Of a stretch of 8,489 bases of DNA, positions 1 to 7,347 are shown one piece after another. The notes beneath the pieces were generated by a model that was given only the letters and a program-made list of their open reading frames with translations, made no database searches and was not told the origin of the DNA. The stretch spans positions 1 through 8,489 of the forward strand of contig JAESUN010000343.1 of NCBI GenBank assembly GCA_016763045.1. The letters are read 5' to 3'. The position numbers and the translations under genes were made by a program. This DNA is from Opitutaceae bacterium. GTDB lineage: Bacteria > Verrucomicrobiota > Verrucomicrobiia > Opitutales > Opitutaceae. Position 1 is the first letter of the stretch. The number at the start of each line of letters is the position of its first letter.

Positions 1-86
1 TGAAGAAGGCTGCCTGAATTTGAGGAAACAGGAGGTCATTGGGGCTGAGAAAAGGGGCTAATTCCATCCGTTTTTTAAGGGAGTGA

Positions 87-126
87 TGGCTTTGCCTTTT
101 TTTTTATGTAAATTCTTTAAAAGCCA
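87..126. repeat. Small inverted repeat in nuoB leader
   Basis: TGGCTTT at 87-93 is the exact reverse complement of AAAGCCA at 120-126, separated by 26 bases rich in T and A. The arms are only 7 bases, so this could arise by chance. It is not a standard intrinsic terminator, because the T run lies in the loop rather than after the stem. It might be a protein-binding site or a weak leader hairpin. Confidence 0.2.
92..121 (+). promoter_or_regulatory. Weak sigma70-like promoter candidate for nuo operon
   Basis: TTGCCT at 92-97 matches four of six bases of a -35 box. TTTAAA at 116-121, 18 bases further on, matches four of six bases of a -10 box. If used, transcription would start near 128 and leave an untranslated leader of roughly 80 bases. 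A TTATAA at 175-180 lies nearer the gene but has no -35 partner at a normal distance. Matches of this quality are common by chance in T-rich DNA, and the promoter could also lie before the window. Confidence 0.15.
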
Positions 127-211
127 CTTGCCTGCCATGGGGCGGATTGCTAAGGTGCGCCGTTTTTCACACCCTTATAACCTAATTCTCACATAAACAT
201 CTAATCGTCCA

Positions 212-721
212 ATGGTCTCACCAAACCAGGAATTCGCCTACAATAGTAAAATTGAAGGCGAAGTTATTGTTACCAAAGCAGATGCTGTCATTAACTGGAT
301 CCGTTCGTCGTCCATGTGGCCGATGCCGATGGGATTGGCCTGTAGTGCCATTGAATTGATGGCGACGGGGGCTGCGCGTTTTGATATCAGCCGCTTTGGG
401 GCTGAGGTGATGCGTTTCTCTCCTCGACAGGCGGATGTGATGATCGTTGCGGGGACGGTTACTTATAAGATGGCTCCGGCGGTTCGTCGAATCTACGACC
501 AGATGGCGGAGCCGAAGTGGGTGATAGCGATGGGGGCATGTGCCTCATCCGGTGGTATGTATCGTTCGTATGCGACGTTACAGGGGGTTGATCGAATTTT
601 GCCAGTAGATGTTTACATTAGCGGTTGTCCTCCTAGGCCTGAGGCCTTGTTGGATGCCCTGTTGAAGTTGCAAGCGAAGATTAAAACCGAGAGTTCGGTT
701 AAGAATCTACTGAAGGCCTGA
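212..721 (+). CDS. nuoB: NADH-quinone oxidoreductase subunit B (NuoB/PSST)
   Basis: NuoB is the peripheral-arm subunit holding [4Fe-4S] cluster N2, the last electron carrier before quinone. The 169 residues match the family closely: [10 protein letters not shown] around residues 41-50, MGACASSGG around 107-115, and [11 protein letters not shown] from 136. In the family N2 is held by two adjacent Cys plus two later ones. Here Cys44, Cys110 and Cys139 align with Thermus Nqo6 ligands, but the second Cys of the pair is Ser45 (AGT at 344-346), a possible defect. ATG at 212 is the only reasonable start: an in-frame TAA lies at 194-196 and the conserved domain begins soon after. No Shine-Dalgarno sequence is visible. 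nuoC begins 4 bases after the stop. Family assignment is very secure; function of this version is uncertain. Confidence 0.96.
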   Translation: MVSPNQEFAYNSKIEGEVIVTKADAVINWIRSSSMWPMPMGLACSAIELMATGAARFDISRFGAEVMRFSPRQADVMIVAGTVTYKMAPAVRRIYDQMAEPKWVIAMGACASSGGMYRSYATLQGVDRILPVDVYISGCPPRPEALLDALLKLQAKIKTESSVKNLLKA

Positions 722-725
722 GTCG

Positions 726-1349
726 ATGACACAAAACGATATTTCTCTCTCCACCGTTGTAGAAAAATTCCCGGGAGTCACCGAACGCTCCAGCCTAGAC
801 TATAAGGCTTTCAATGTTCCGGCGAGCGAGCTTTTGGCCGCTTTGCAGTTTTTGCGGGATGAGCTGGGTTTCGACATGTTGGTCGATTTGAGCGGCATTG
901 ATTGGGACAAGGAAACCCCTCGTTTTTCCGTCGCCTATCATCTCTATGGAACAGACCGACATGAATATGTGCGGGTAGTGAGTGATTGCTCCGAGGAGAG
1001 TGAGGAACCGTCCATTCCGAGTGTGATGCATCTTTGGCCTGGGGCCAACTGGCATGAGCGTGAGGCTTTTGATATGTTTGGGATCCGTTTTGAAGGGCAT
1101 GAGGATCTACGCCGTATCTTAATGTGGGATGGTTATCCCTATTATCCGCTGCGGAAGGATTTTCCGTTGGCAGGGATGGAAACAGATCTGTCCGATGCTG
1201 AAATTCAGGAAGAAACCGGGACGAAGGTGCAGGCAGCCCCTATGGCAGGTGGTCCTTTTGTCGCTCCGCAGGAATCCCATATGGGAGCCCGTGAGCCAAG
1301 AGCTCGGGATGAGAGTTGGAATGAAGGGAAGGAGAAACCGTCCGCGTAG
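726..1349 (+). CDS. nuoC: NADH-quinone oxidoreductase subunit C (NuoC, 30 kDa)
   Basis: NuoC is a cofactor-free subunit of the connecting module, packed against NuoD and NuoB. The signature is clear at residues about 98-140: LWPGANWHEREAFDMFGI, then FEGHEDLRRIL and PLRKDFPL. At 207 residues it is a stand-alone NuoC, not the NuoCD fusion of E. coli. The C-terminal 50 or so residues are low in complexity and rich in Gly, Pro, Glu and Arg; such tails are variable in the family. The start ATG follows the nuoB TGA by 4 bases, and GAAGG at 712-716, nine bases upstream, may serve as a weak ribosome binding site inside the nuoB end. Such tight spacing suggests translational coupling to nuoB. Confidence 0.95.
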   Translation: MTQNDISLSTVVEKFPGVTERSSLDYKAFNVPASELLAALQFLRDELGFDMLVDLSGIDWDKETPRFSVAYHLYGTDRHEYVRVVSDCSEESEEPSIPSVMHLWPGANWHEREAFDMFGIRFEGHEDLRRILMWDGYPYYPLRKDFPLAGMETDLSDAEIQEETGTKVQAAPMAGGPFVAPQESHMGAREPRARDESWNEGKEKPSA

Positions 1350-1370
1350 GTTCAGGAGAACAACGGACAA

Positions 1371-1375
1371 GAGGA
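1371..1375 (+). promoter_or_regulatory. Ribosome binding site of nuoD
   Basis: GAGGA lies nine bases before the ATG at 1385 and supports that start. It is one of the few clear Shine-Dalgarno matches in the window, since most genes here lack one. Confidence 0.55.
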
Positions 1376-1384
1376 TTTTATATT

Positions 1385-2617
1385 ATGGCAAGCGACTTTG
1401 CATTTCCAGACATAGCCAGTAAGGCAGCGAAGGCTACAACAGATCTCGAGACAGAAAAGATGGAGATCAACATGGGGCCTTCTCATCCCAGCACACATGG
1501 AGTTCTTCAGTTGAAGCTGGAGCTTGATGGGGAGACGGTGACCAAATGCGACCCAGTGATTGGTTATCTCCATCGTGGTGATGAGAAAATCGCTGAGAAC
1601 ATGACTTATAATCAGTTTGTTCCCTATACGGATCGTCTCGATTATCTGGCGCCGTTGGCGAATAATGTCGCCTATGCGATGGCGGTAGAAAAGTTGGCCA
1701 ATTTGACGGTTCCAGATCGCTGCGAATCTATTCGAGCACTGATTTGTGAGCTGGCCCGTATTTCATCTCATCTTTTGGGGATGGGAGTGTATGCGATGGA
1801 TACCGGCGCGATGTCGGTCTTTCTCTATACGTTTGAGGAAAGAGAAAAGCTCTATAAACTTTTTGAGGAACTGACAGGGGCTCGTTTTACAACCAGCTAT
1901 ACCCGGATCGGTGGCTTGGCTCGTGATATGCCAGAGGGTTGGACAGATCGTGTGCTTCAGTTCTGTGAAGGCGTTTTACCCGTAGTGGATGAGACGGATA
2001 AGCTACTCACCCGTAACCGTATCTTTATCGACAGGACGGAGGGGATAGGCGTTATTTCGCAGGAAGATGCGATTGCCTATGGTCTGACTGGACCGAACTT
2101 GCGCGCGACCGGGGTGACGATGGATCTGCGTAAGGATGCTCCGTATCTGGGGTATGAGAAGTATGACTTTGAGGTGCCCGTCGGGACGAAGGGTGATTCG
2201 TATGATCGCTATTTGGTCCGTTTGGAAGAGATCCGCCAGAGCGTGCACCTCGTTCGCCAGATCATCGAGCAGATGCCAGGTGGGCTATGGTACGCGGATG
2301 AGGCCAAGAAAATCTTTGCACCGCAAAAGGATAAGGTTCTCACGAATATGGAGGAGCTGATCCAGAATTTCATGATAGTGACAGAGGGGCCTCAGATGCC
2401 GGCAGGAGAGGTGTATTTCGAAGCGGAAAACCCAAAGGGTTCTCTTGGCTTCTATATCGTCTCAAAGGGTGGCGGTATCCCGTATCGGATGAAGATTCGC
2501 TCACCTTCATTTTGTGCCTTGAGTATTTTGCCGAAGATGGCGCTGGGTTGCATGATTGCCGATTTGAGCCCGATCCTAGGAAGCCTTGATTTTGTAATGG
2601 GAGAGTGTGACCGCTAA
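1385..2617 (+). CDS. nuoD: NADH-quinone oxidoreductase subunit D (NuoD, 49 kDa)
   Basis: NuoD forms most of the quinone-binding pocket next to cluster N2. The 410-residue protein is full length and matches throughout: GPSHPSTHG (31-39), IGYLHRGDEK (59-68), YTDRLDYL (81-88), RIGGLARD, a LGFYIVSKGGG block and a terminal DFVMGECDR. His38 and Tyr87, the quinone-headgroup residues of Thermus Nqo4, are both present and, with this start, fall at the same residue numbers. Related [NiFe]-hydrogenase large subunits carry Ni-binding Cys pairs; these are absent here, and the NADH-module genes alongside confirm complex I. The start is supported by the GAGGA site and by the matching N-terminal length. A 35-base gap follows nuoC, and nuoE begins within 20 bases. 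No lesion is visible. Confidence 0.97.
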   Translation: MASDFAFPDIASKAAKATTDLETEKMEINMGPSHPSTHGVLQLKLELDGETVTKCDPVIGYLHRGDEKIAENMTYNQFVPYTDRLDYLAPLANNVAYAMAVEKLANLTVPDRCESIRALICELARISSHLLGMGVYAMDTGAMSVFLYTFEEREKLYKLFEELTGARFTTSYTRIGGLARDMPEGWTDRVLQFCEGVLPVVDETDKLLTRNRIFIDRTEGIGVISQEDAIAYGLTGPNLRATGVTMDLRKDAPYLGYEKYDFEVPVGTKGDSYDRYLVRLEEIRQSVHLVRQIIEQMPGGLWYADEAKKIFAPQKDKVLTNMEELIQNFMIVTEGPQMPAGEVYFEAENPKGSLGFYIVSKGGGIPYRMKIRSPSFCALSILPKMALGCMIADLSPILGSLDFVMGECDR

Positions 2618-2632
2618 TTTATTTTGACTGAA

Positions 2633-3133
2633 ATGAATCTGAAACCAGAGACTCTTGCGCTAATTGAAAAGACGGTTCCGCAGTATCCGGAAAAGCGGAG
2701 TGCTGTCATGCCTCTGCTGCACCATGTGCAGAAGGAGCGTGGCTATATCTCTAATGAAGCGATCGAGTGGATCGCCGAGAAGCTAGATATGCAGCCGATC
2801 AATGTCCTTTCGGTGGTGACTTTTTTCCCGTATTTCCGACAGGAAGACCAAAAAATAGGGAAAGTGCATGTGCGCGTTTGTCGGACGTTGAGCTGTGCGT
2901 TAATGGGGGCTTATAAAGTGGGGGATGAACTGGAGAAGAAGCTCGGCTGTAAAATGGGCCACTCAAAGGAGGATGGATCCGTGACGCTCGAGTATGCGGA
3001 ATGTCTGGCTAGTTGCGGCAGTGGGCCGGTGGTCCTGGTCAATGATGATCTTTATGAAAATCTCAAAGCGGCGGAGCTGGATGGCTTGGTCGATGAGATC
3101 GAAACACGCGTGAGCAAAGAGGATAAAAAATAG
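2633..3133 (+). CDS. nuoE: NADH-quinone oxidoreductase subunit E (NuoE, 24 kDa)
   Basis: NuoE is a thioredoxin-like [2Fe-2S] subunit of the NADH-dehydrogenase module; its cluster N1a lies near the FMN of NuoF. The four ligands are present in the usual C-x4-C and C-x3-C spacing: VCRTLSC and ECLASC (Cys 86, 91, 127 and 131 counted from the TTG start, three fewer from the ATG). The N-terminal helical domain with RGYISNEAIEWIA and VVTFFPYF is typical. Two starts are possible: TTG at 2624 (169 residues) or ATG at 2633 (166 residues). Neither has a Shine-Dalgarno sequence. I prefer the ATG because its protein opens MNLKPETL, straight into the conserved domain. The gene lies between nuoD and nuoF with very short gaps. 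Confidence 0.94.
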   Translation: MNLKPETLALIEKTVPQYPEKRSAVMPLLHHVQKERGYISNEAIEWIAEKLDMQPINVLSVVTFFPYFRQEDQKIGKVHVRVCRTLSCALMGAYKVGDELEKKLGCKMGHSKEDGSVTLEYAECLASCGSGPVVLVNDDLYENLKAAELDGLVDEIETRVSKEDKK

Positions 3134-3135
3134 GA
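3132..3135 (+). promoter_or_regulatory. Ribosome binding site of nuoF
   Basis: AGGA overlaps the nuoE TAG stop and lies eight bases before the nuoF ATG at 3144. It supports that start and suggests coupling of nuoE and nuoF translation. Confidence 0.5.
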
Positions 3136-3143
3136 TTTTACGA

Positions 3144-4484
3144 ATGGCAGCTCAGGAAAATCGCATTCTTCTCAAAAACGTAGATCAGCCGGGTTACACG
3201 GTTGATATCGATTGCTATACGAAACATGGCGGCTACGAGACTCTAAAAAAAGCTCTGGCGATGAAGCCGGATGAGATCCGTTTGGAGGTCAAGGCATCGG
3301 GGCTGAGAGGCCGTGGTGGTGCGGGTTTCCCTTGCGGAGTGAAATGGCACGACTTGGTGGATCGCAAGAGCGGGAATCCTATTTATCTCATCTGTAATTG
3401 TGATGAATCGGAGCCGGGCACGTTCAAGGATCGCCAGTTGGTGCATAAGGATCCTCATCAGTTGATCGAGGGGATGATCATTTCTGCCTACGCGAATGAT
3501 GTGAGTCTGGCCTTCCTCTATATTCGTGAAGAGATGCCTAGAGGAGCTCAGATTTTGGAAGAGGCTATCGAGGAAGCACGGCAAAAGGGTTTTGTTGGTA
3601 ATAATATAGCGGGATCCGATTTTTCCTGTGAGATCGTGGTTCACCGTGGTGGTGGTGCTTATATTTGTGGAGAGGAAACCGGTTTGATCGAATCGTTGGA
3701 GGGTAAGCGTGCTTATCCTAGAATAAAACCTCCGTTTTTCCCTGCGGCGAAGGGCCTCTATATGTGCCCGACGATCGTTAACAATGTCGAAACACTTTGT
3801 AATGTGGTACACATCATCGGAATGGGCAGCGCAGCTTATTCGAAGATTGGTCGCCCGAACAACACAGGCACGCGTATCTGGTGTGTGAGCGGTCTGGTGC
3901 AAAAACCGGGTTATTATGAGATCGAGTCGATGACCATGAAGGAGCTTCTTTATGATATTTGCGGTGGACCGTTGCCGGGTCGTAAGTTTAAGGCGGTTGT
4001 TCCTGGTGGTGGATCTATGAAGATCCTCGATGTGAACGAGACGTATAAGGATAGAGAGGGAAAGGAATTTTCCTTTGATGAGATCATGGTGGACTACGAT
4101 GGTATCGCAGCAGCTGGTTCCATGTCCGGTTCATCCGGAATGATGGTGATGGATGATTCCGTCGATATCCCCGAGGCATTGGGCAATCTGATGGCCTTTT
4201 ATGCGCATGAGAGTTGTGGGCAATGCACGCCTTGTCGTGAGGGTTCACTTTGGACGTAGAAGGTTCTTTCGCGGATGTGCTGTGGCAGAGCGCGGGAAGA
4301 GGACGTCGATCTTCTCCTCGACCTGGCAGGCAACATTGGAGGGCGCACAGTTTGTCCGATGGGATTTTCAACGACATGGCCGATTCAAAGTTATATCGGT
4401 AAGTTCCGCAGTGAGTTTGAGGAGAAGGCGAAGGCTGGCTACTCAAGTAAAAAAGGTTTCGATGAAAGGCTGATCGAAAAATGA
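3144..4484 (+). pseudogene. nuoF: NADH-quinone oxidoreductase subunit F (NuoF, 51 kDa), interrupted by in-frame amber codon
   Basis: NuoF oxidises NADH with FMN and passes electrons to [4Fe-4S] cluster N3. Family blocks are intact: GRGGAGFPCGVKW (56-68), NCDESEPGTFKDR (85-97), YICGEET (173-179) and ESCGQCTPCREG with N3 ligands Cys358, Cys361 and Cys364. Codon 372 (4257-4259) is TAG. The same frame then continues without another stop through LLLDLAGN, GRTVC and TTWPIQ to TGA at 4482-4484. The fourth N3 ligand, Cys404, lies after the amber codon. Cys364 to Cys404 is 40 residues, as I recall for the bovine homologue, so a substitution is likelier than an indel. Read through, the protein has 446 residues, near E. 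coli NuoF. Termination gives 371 residues that cannot complete N3. The preserved 3' end and the 4-base overlap with nuoG suggest a recent mutation or a sequencing error. Confidence 0.9.
4257..4259 (+). other. In-frame TAG inside nuoF
   Basis: The codon lies in the C-terminal iron-sulfur domain, between the CTPCREG motif and a conserved K-V-L helix, at a site where the family residue varies (Val in E. coli, often aromatic elsewhere, from memory). One base change from TTG, TGG, TAT, TAC, CAG, GAG or AAG would produce it. Nothing downstream suggests a programmed recoding element. Confidence 0.85.
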
Positions 4485-6178
4485 GCGAAGAAACAAAAGA
4501 TGACGGTCTGATCAGCATCTTTATTGATGATCAGGAAGTTCGGACCAAGCCCGGGACGAACATTATAGAAGTAGCGAAAAGCATCGGGGTGCAGATCCCG
4601 CACTATTGCTACCATGAGAAACTGAGCATATCCGGTAACTGCCGCATGTGCCTGGTTGAAATGGGACTTCCAGGTCGTGACCGCGCCACAGGTGAGGCGA
4701 TGCTTAATCCTGATGGGACGCCAAAGATCATGTTTTTTCCCGGTCCTGCGATTGCTTGCGGGACCAATGCTTCGCCGAACATGCATATCCGGACCAAAAC
4801 AAAAATGGTCACGGATGCCCGCGAAGGTGTTACCGAATTTCTTTTAGCGAACCATCCGCTTGATTGTCCTATTTGTGATCAGGCAGGAGAATGTACACTG
4901 CAGGAACAGTCCGCTGAACATGGTAAGGGCTACAGCCGTTTTATTGGGGAAAAGAATGTAAAACCCAAGCGCACGTCGCTCGGTCCACGGGTTACCCTGG
5001 ATGATGAGCGCTGTGTTCTTTGTTCACGTTGCATCCGATTCTGCGAGGAAGTCGTGAAGGATGATGTTTTGGGTTTTGTGGATCGCGGTAGCTATTCGAC
5101 TTTGACCTGTTATTCCGGGAAAAAGCTGGAGAATAATTATTCGTTGAATACAGTGGATCTTTGTCCTGTCGGGGCTCTGACCAGCACGGATTTCCGCTTT
5201 AAGATGCGGGTTTGGTTCTTGAAGACAACACAGGGCATCGATGCTGAAACCAGTGTGGGTTGCAATACTGAGGTCTGGAGCCGTGAAGGAAAAATTTACC
5301 GTATCACACCACGACAGAATGATGATGTGAACGATTGCTGGATGCCGGATAGTGGGCGCGCTCTTTATCAAGAGGTGGAAGCCGAAAATCGTCTCCAAAC
5401 GAATTTTGTAGATGGGAAAGCGGCTTCAATCGATATAGCTTTGCGTGAGGCATCGGTTTTGTTGGCAGGAAATTCTGTCGCAATCGTTGGTTCTGGCCGA
5501 AGCAGCGTCGAAGAGCAGTATCTTCTCAAAGAGCTGGCATCGGCGATGGGAGAGGTGACTGTTTCGCTCGTGAGCCGAATCGGAGAGGGTGATGACCTAC
5601 TGATTTCCAAGGATAGAAACCCAAATGTGCGAGGCGCTTTGGTGACAGGTTTGATTTCGGAACTACCGAAGACGGAATTGAGTGATCTGGCCAAGAGCAT
5701 CGATGCAGGTTCTGTGAAGACAGTTCTCGTGGTGAATGAAGATTTGACGGAGGCCGGACTGACAACAGAGCAACTGGCAAAGGTAAAGCTGATCGTTCTG
5801 GGAACACATCAATCGGCGACGACGGATGCGGCGAATGTCGTTCTGGCTGGAATGTCTGTTTTTGAAAAGAGCGGGACATTTGTGAACCAGCAATTCCGTT
5901 TGCAGAAATTTGAAAAGGCAGTGCCTGGACCAAAAACGGCGATGGATGATCTGATTATTCTGGCGTCTCTTCTGGCAAATTTGACGAATGAGAAGGTGGT
6001 TTCGACAGTTGATTCGATTTGGGATGAGCTATCTTCGAAGAATGCCCTTTTAGAAGGCCTTTCATATAAATCTCTTCCAGCATCCGGTCAATTATTGGAC
6101 GCTTCTTCTTATGAGGACTTACCTTTTGTTGAAGGTGAAACTCTCCACTATAAACCTGTTGCGCTTGCTTCGACCTAA
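4481..6178 (+). CDS. nuoG: NADH-quinone oxidoreductase subunit G (NuoG, 75 kDa), short form
   Basis: NuoG carries electrons from N3 towards the connecting module. The N-terminal ferredoxin domain holds [2Fe-2S] N1b (Cys43, 54, 57, 93). N5 follows with His125, Cys129, Cys132 and Cys138 in HPLDCPICDQAGEC. N4 is formed by Cys178, 181, 184 and 228. The extra cluster N7 of E. coli and Thermus is missing: at the expected C-x2-C-x3-C only Cys261 remains, and Cys286 is off the usual spacing. The C-terminal molybdopterin-oxidoreductase-like region is present but reduced, ending after an FEKSGTFVN block. At 565 residues it is shorter than the roughly 700 of mitochondrial and 900 of E. coli forms. The ATG at 4481 overlaps the nuoF TGA as ATGA, a translational-coupling arrangement; no Shine-Dalgarno is seen. 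Confidence 0.95.
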   Translation: MSEETKDDGLISIFIDDQEVRTKPGTNIIEVAKSIGVQIPHYCYHEKLSISGNCRMCLVEMGLPGRDRATGEAMLNPDGTPKIMFFPGPAIACGTNASPNMHIRTKTKMVTDAREGVTEFLLANHPLDCPICDQAGECTLQEQSAEHGKGYSRFIGEKNVKPKRTSLGPRVTLDDERCVLCSRCIRFCEEVVKDDVLGFVDRGSYSTLTCYSGKKLENNYSLNTVDLCPVGALTSTDFRFKMRVWFLKTTQGIDAETSVGCNTEVWSREGKIYRITPRQNDDVNDCWMPDSGRALYQEVEAENRLQTNFVDGKAASIDIALREASVLLAGNSVAIVGSGRSSVEEQYLLKELASAMGEVTVSLVSRIGEGDDLLISKDRNPNVRGALVTGLISELPKTELSDLAKSIDAGSVKTVLVVNEDLTEAGLTTEQLAKVKLIVLGTHQSATTDAANVVLAGMSVFEKSGTFVNQQFRLQKFEKAVPGPKTAMDDLIILASLLANLTNEKVVSTVDSIWDELSSKNALLEGLSYKSLPASGQLLDASSYEDLPFVEGETLHYKPVALAST

Positions 6179-6187
6179 CGATTTCGA

Positions 6188-7308
6188 ATGGATATCATAG
6201 CACTATTGATCGTTTTAGCAAAAGCCCTGGCGGTTGTTTCCGTCCTGATGTTTTTCTGTTCGTACACTGTTTTAGCAGAACGAAAAGTGGCCGCTTGGCT
6301 GCAGGGTCGGGTGGGGCCAAACAGAACGGCTCTTCCCATTATTTCAGTGATCCCTGTTATTGGGCCTTTCCTGACACGGTTGGGCGTTTTTCAGCCGGTG
6401 GCAGATGGTCTGAAATTTCTTTTTAAAGAAGATCCAGTCCCCGGGCATGTAAATAAGATCTACTATTTCCTCGGGCCTATCCTGGCACTCGTTCCGGCGA
6501 TGGTTACAGTGGTCGTTGTTCCTTTTGGTCGTTTTGTCGATGCGGAGGGAGTGGTCAGTCCTTTGATTTTGGCTGATATCGATGTCGGTATTCTTTTCCT
6601 TTTTGCGATCTCTTCTCTGGGTGTATACGGAATCATCCTAGGAGGCTGGTCCTCTAATAGTAAGTATCCGTTTCTTGGAAGTATCCGGGCTTCTGCGCAG
6701 CTGATCTCCTATGAGCTTTCGATGGCTCTTTCGATTCTCCCTGTCTTTCTCTGGGTGAATGCTCCGGGGACAGAGGGTACGATGAGCTTGTTCCGGGTGG
6801 TTGAATCACAATCGGATGTTTGGTTTGTTCTCTGGCAGCCACTTTCTGCATTCATCTTTTTGATCGCGCTTTTTGCCGAGACCAATCGCTTGCCTTTTGA
6901 TATGCCGGAATCCGAGACGGATCTGGTGGGAGGGTTTCATACGGAATACGGTGGTTTTAAATTCGGACTCTTTTTGTCGCAGAGTATGCACATATGATCA
7001 TCGGTTCTGCAGTGGTCGTCCTCTTGTTCTTTGGGGGATGGAATCCACTTCCTTGGGTCAGTTTGGCGGATGTTGCCGGTTGGGTTGGAGCCGACTTCCA
7101 TCTAGGAATCATTGGGGCGATTTTATCCACATTGATTTTCTTTGGAAAACTTTTCCTCCTCGTTTTCCTCTGCATCTGGGTCCGTTGGACAGTTCCCCGT
7201 TTCCGTTATGACCAGGTAATGCACATTGGGTGGAAGGTTATGCTTCCTCTTTCGATCGCGAACCTGGTTTTCTATGCTTTGCTCATCGCTTATCTGGATA
7301 CACACTGA
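6188..7308 (+). pseudogene. nuoH: NADH-quinone oxidoreductase subunit H (NuoH, ND1), frameshifted
   Basis: NuoH is the membrane subunit that completes the quinone tunnel and links the two arms. The first frame gives 269 residues: a first membrane helix (about 4-29), AERKVAAWLQGRVGPNR (30-46), SAQLISYE and the acidic loop ETNRLPFDMPESETD (231-245). After FKFGL the frame slips and ends at TGA 6995-6997. The frame one base back continues as VAEYAHMIIGS and runs to TGA at 7306-7308 with WVRWTVPRFRYDQ and GWKVMLPLS. Adding one T to the run at 6971-6975 restores LFFVAEY, matching LFFVGEY recalled from E. coli, and gives 373 residues. The loop after GRVGPNR is longer than in the 325-residue E. coli protein. 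Both halves are well conserved, so the lesion is recent or a homopolymer error. No Shine-Dalgarno precedes the ATG, 9 bases after nuoG. Confidence 0.9.
6971..6975 (+). other. T5 run at the nuoH frameshift
   Basis: The five T follow CTC (codon 261). Six are needed to keep the conserved LFFVAEY frame. The zero-frame codons are CTC TTT TTG TCG, which is not a canonical tandem slippery heptamer for -1 frameshifting. Confidence 0.8.
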
Positions 7309-7347
7309 TAATGAATCCTCACTTCTCTTTTCATTTTTATTCTGACC

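Larger units (their letters stand above)
1..211. other. Non-coding leader upstream of nuoB
   Basis: This stretch has no convincing gene on either strand. It contains several short T runs, including nine T at 97-105, and stop codons in all three forward frames. Forward frame 2 is open from the window edge to TAA at 59-61 (19 codons) and frame 3 to TGA at 15-17. Either could be the tail of an upstream gene, but neither short peptide resembles the C-terminus of NuoA or anything else I recognise. The operon promoter and any leader control probably sit here, because every later gene junction is 41 bases or shorter. nuoA, which usually precedes nuoB, is not in this stretch. Confidence 0.6.

Noticed and set aside
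2..61. C-terminal tail of an upstream gene (19 codons to TAA at 59-61)
   Set aside because: The frame is open from the edge, but the peptide is too short to identify and resembles no known C-terminus; frame 3 also offers an alternative short tail ending at 15-17.
77..105. Intrinsic terminator of an upstream gene ending in nine T
   Set aside because: The possible stems before the T run are only 3-4 base pairs (GGC/GCC or AAGG/CCTT), too weak to call.
3243..3902. 219-codon open frame on the minus strand inside nuoF
   Set aside because: It lies opposite strongly conserved nuoF coding sequence and its translation shows no recognisable domain; it is a codon-bias shadow.
4257..4259. Pyrrolysine or programmed readthrough at the nuoF TAG
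   Set aside because: NuoF is not a known pyrrolysine protein, and no stem-loop or suppressor tRNA is visible in the window. Kept only as something to test.
4201..4473. 90-codon plus-strand open frame in another frame near the nuoF stop, hinting at a frameshift
   Set aside because: The conserved nuoF text continues in the original frame after the TAG, with correct Cys spacing, so no frame change is needed; the other frame gives an Arg-rich nonsense peptide.
6968..6980. Programmed -1 frameshift in nuoH
   Set aside because: The local codons do not form a canonical X XXY YYZ slippery site, and I see no strong downstream hairpin. A homopolymer deletion is simpler.
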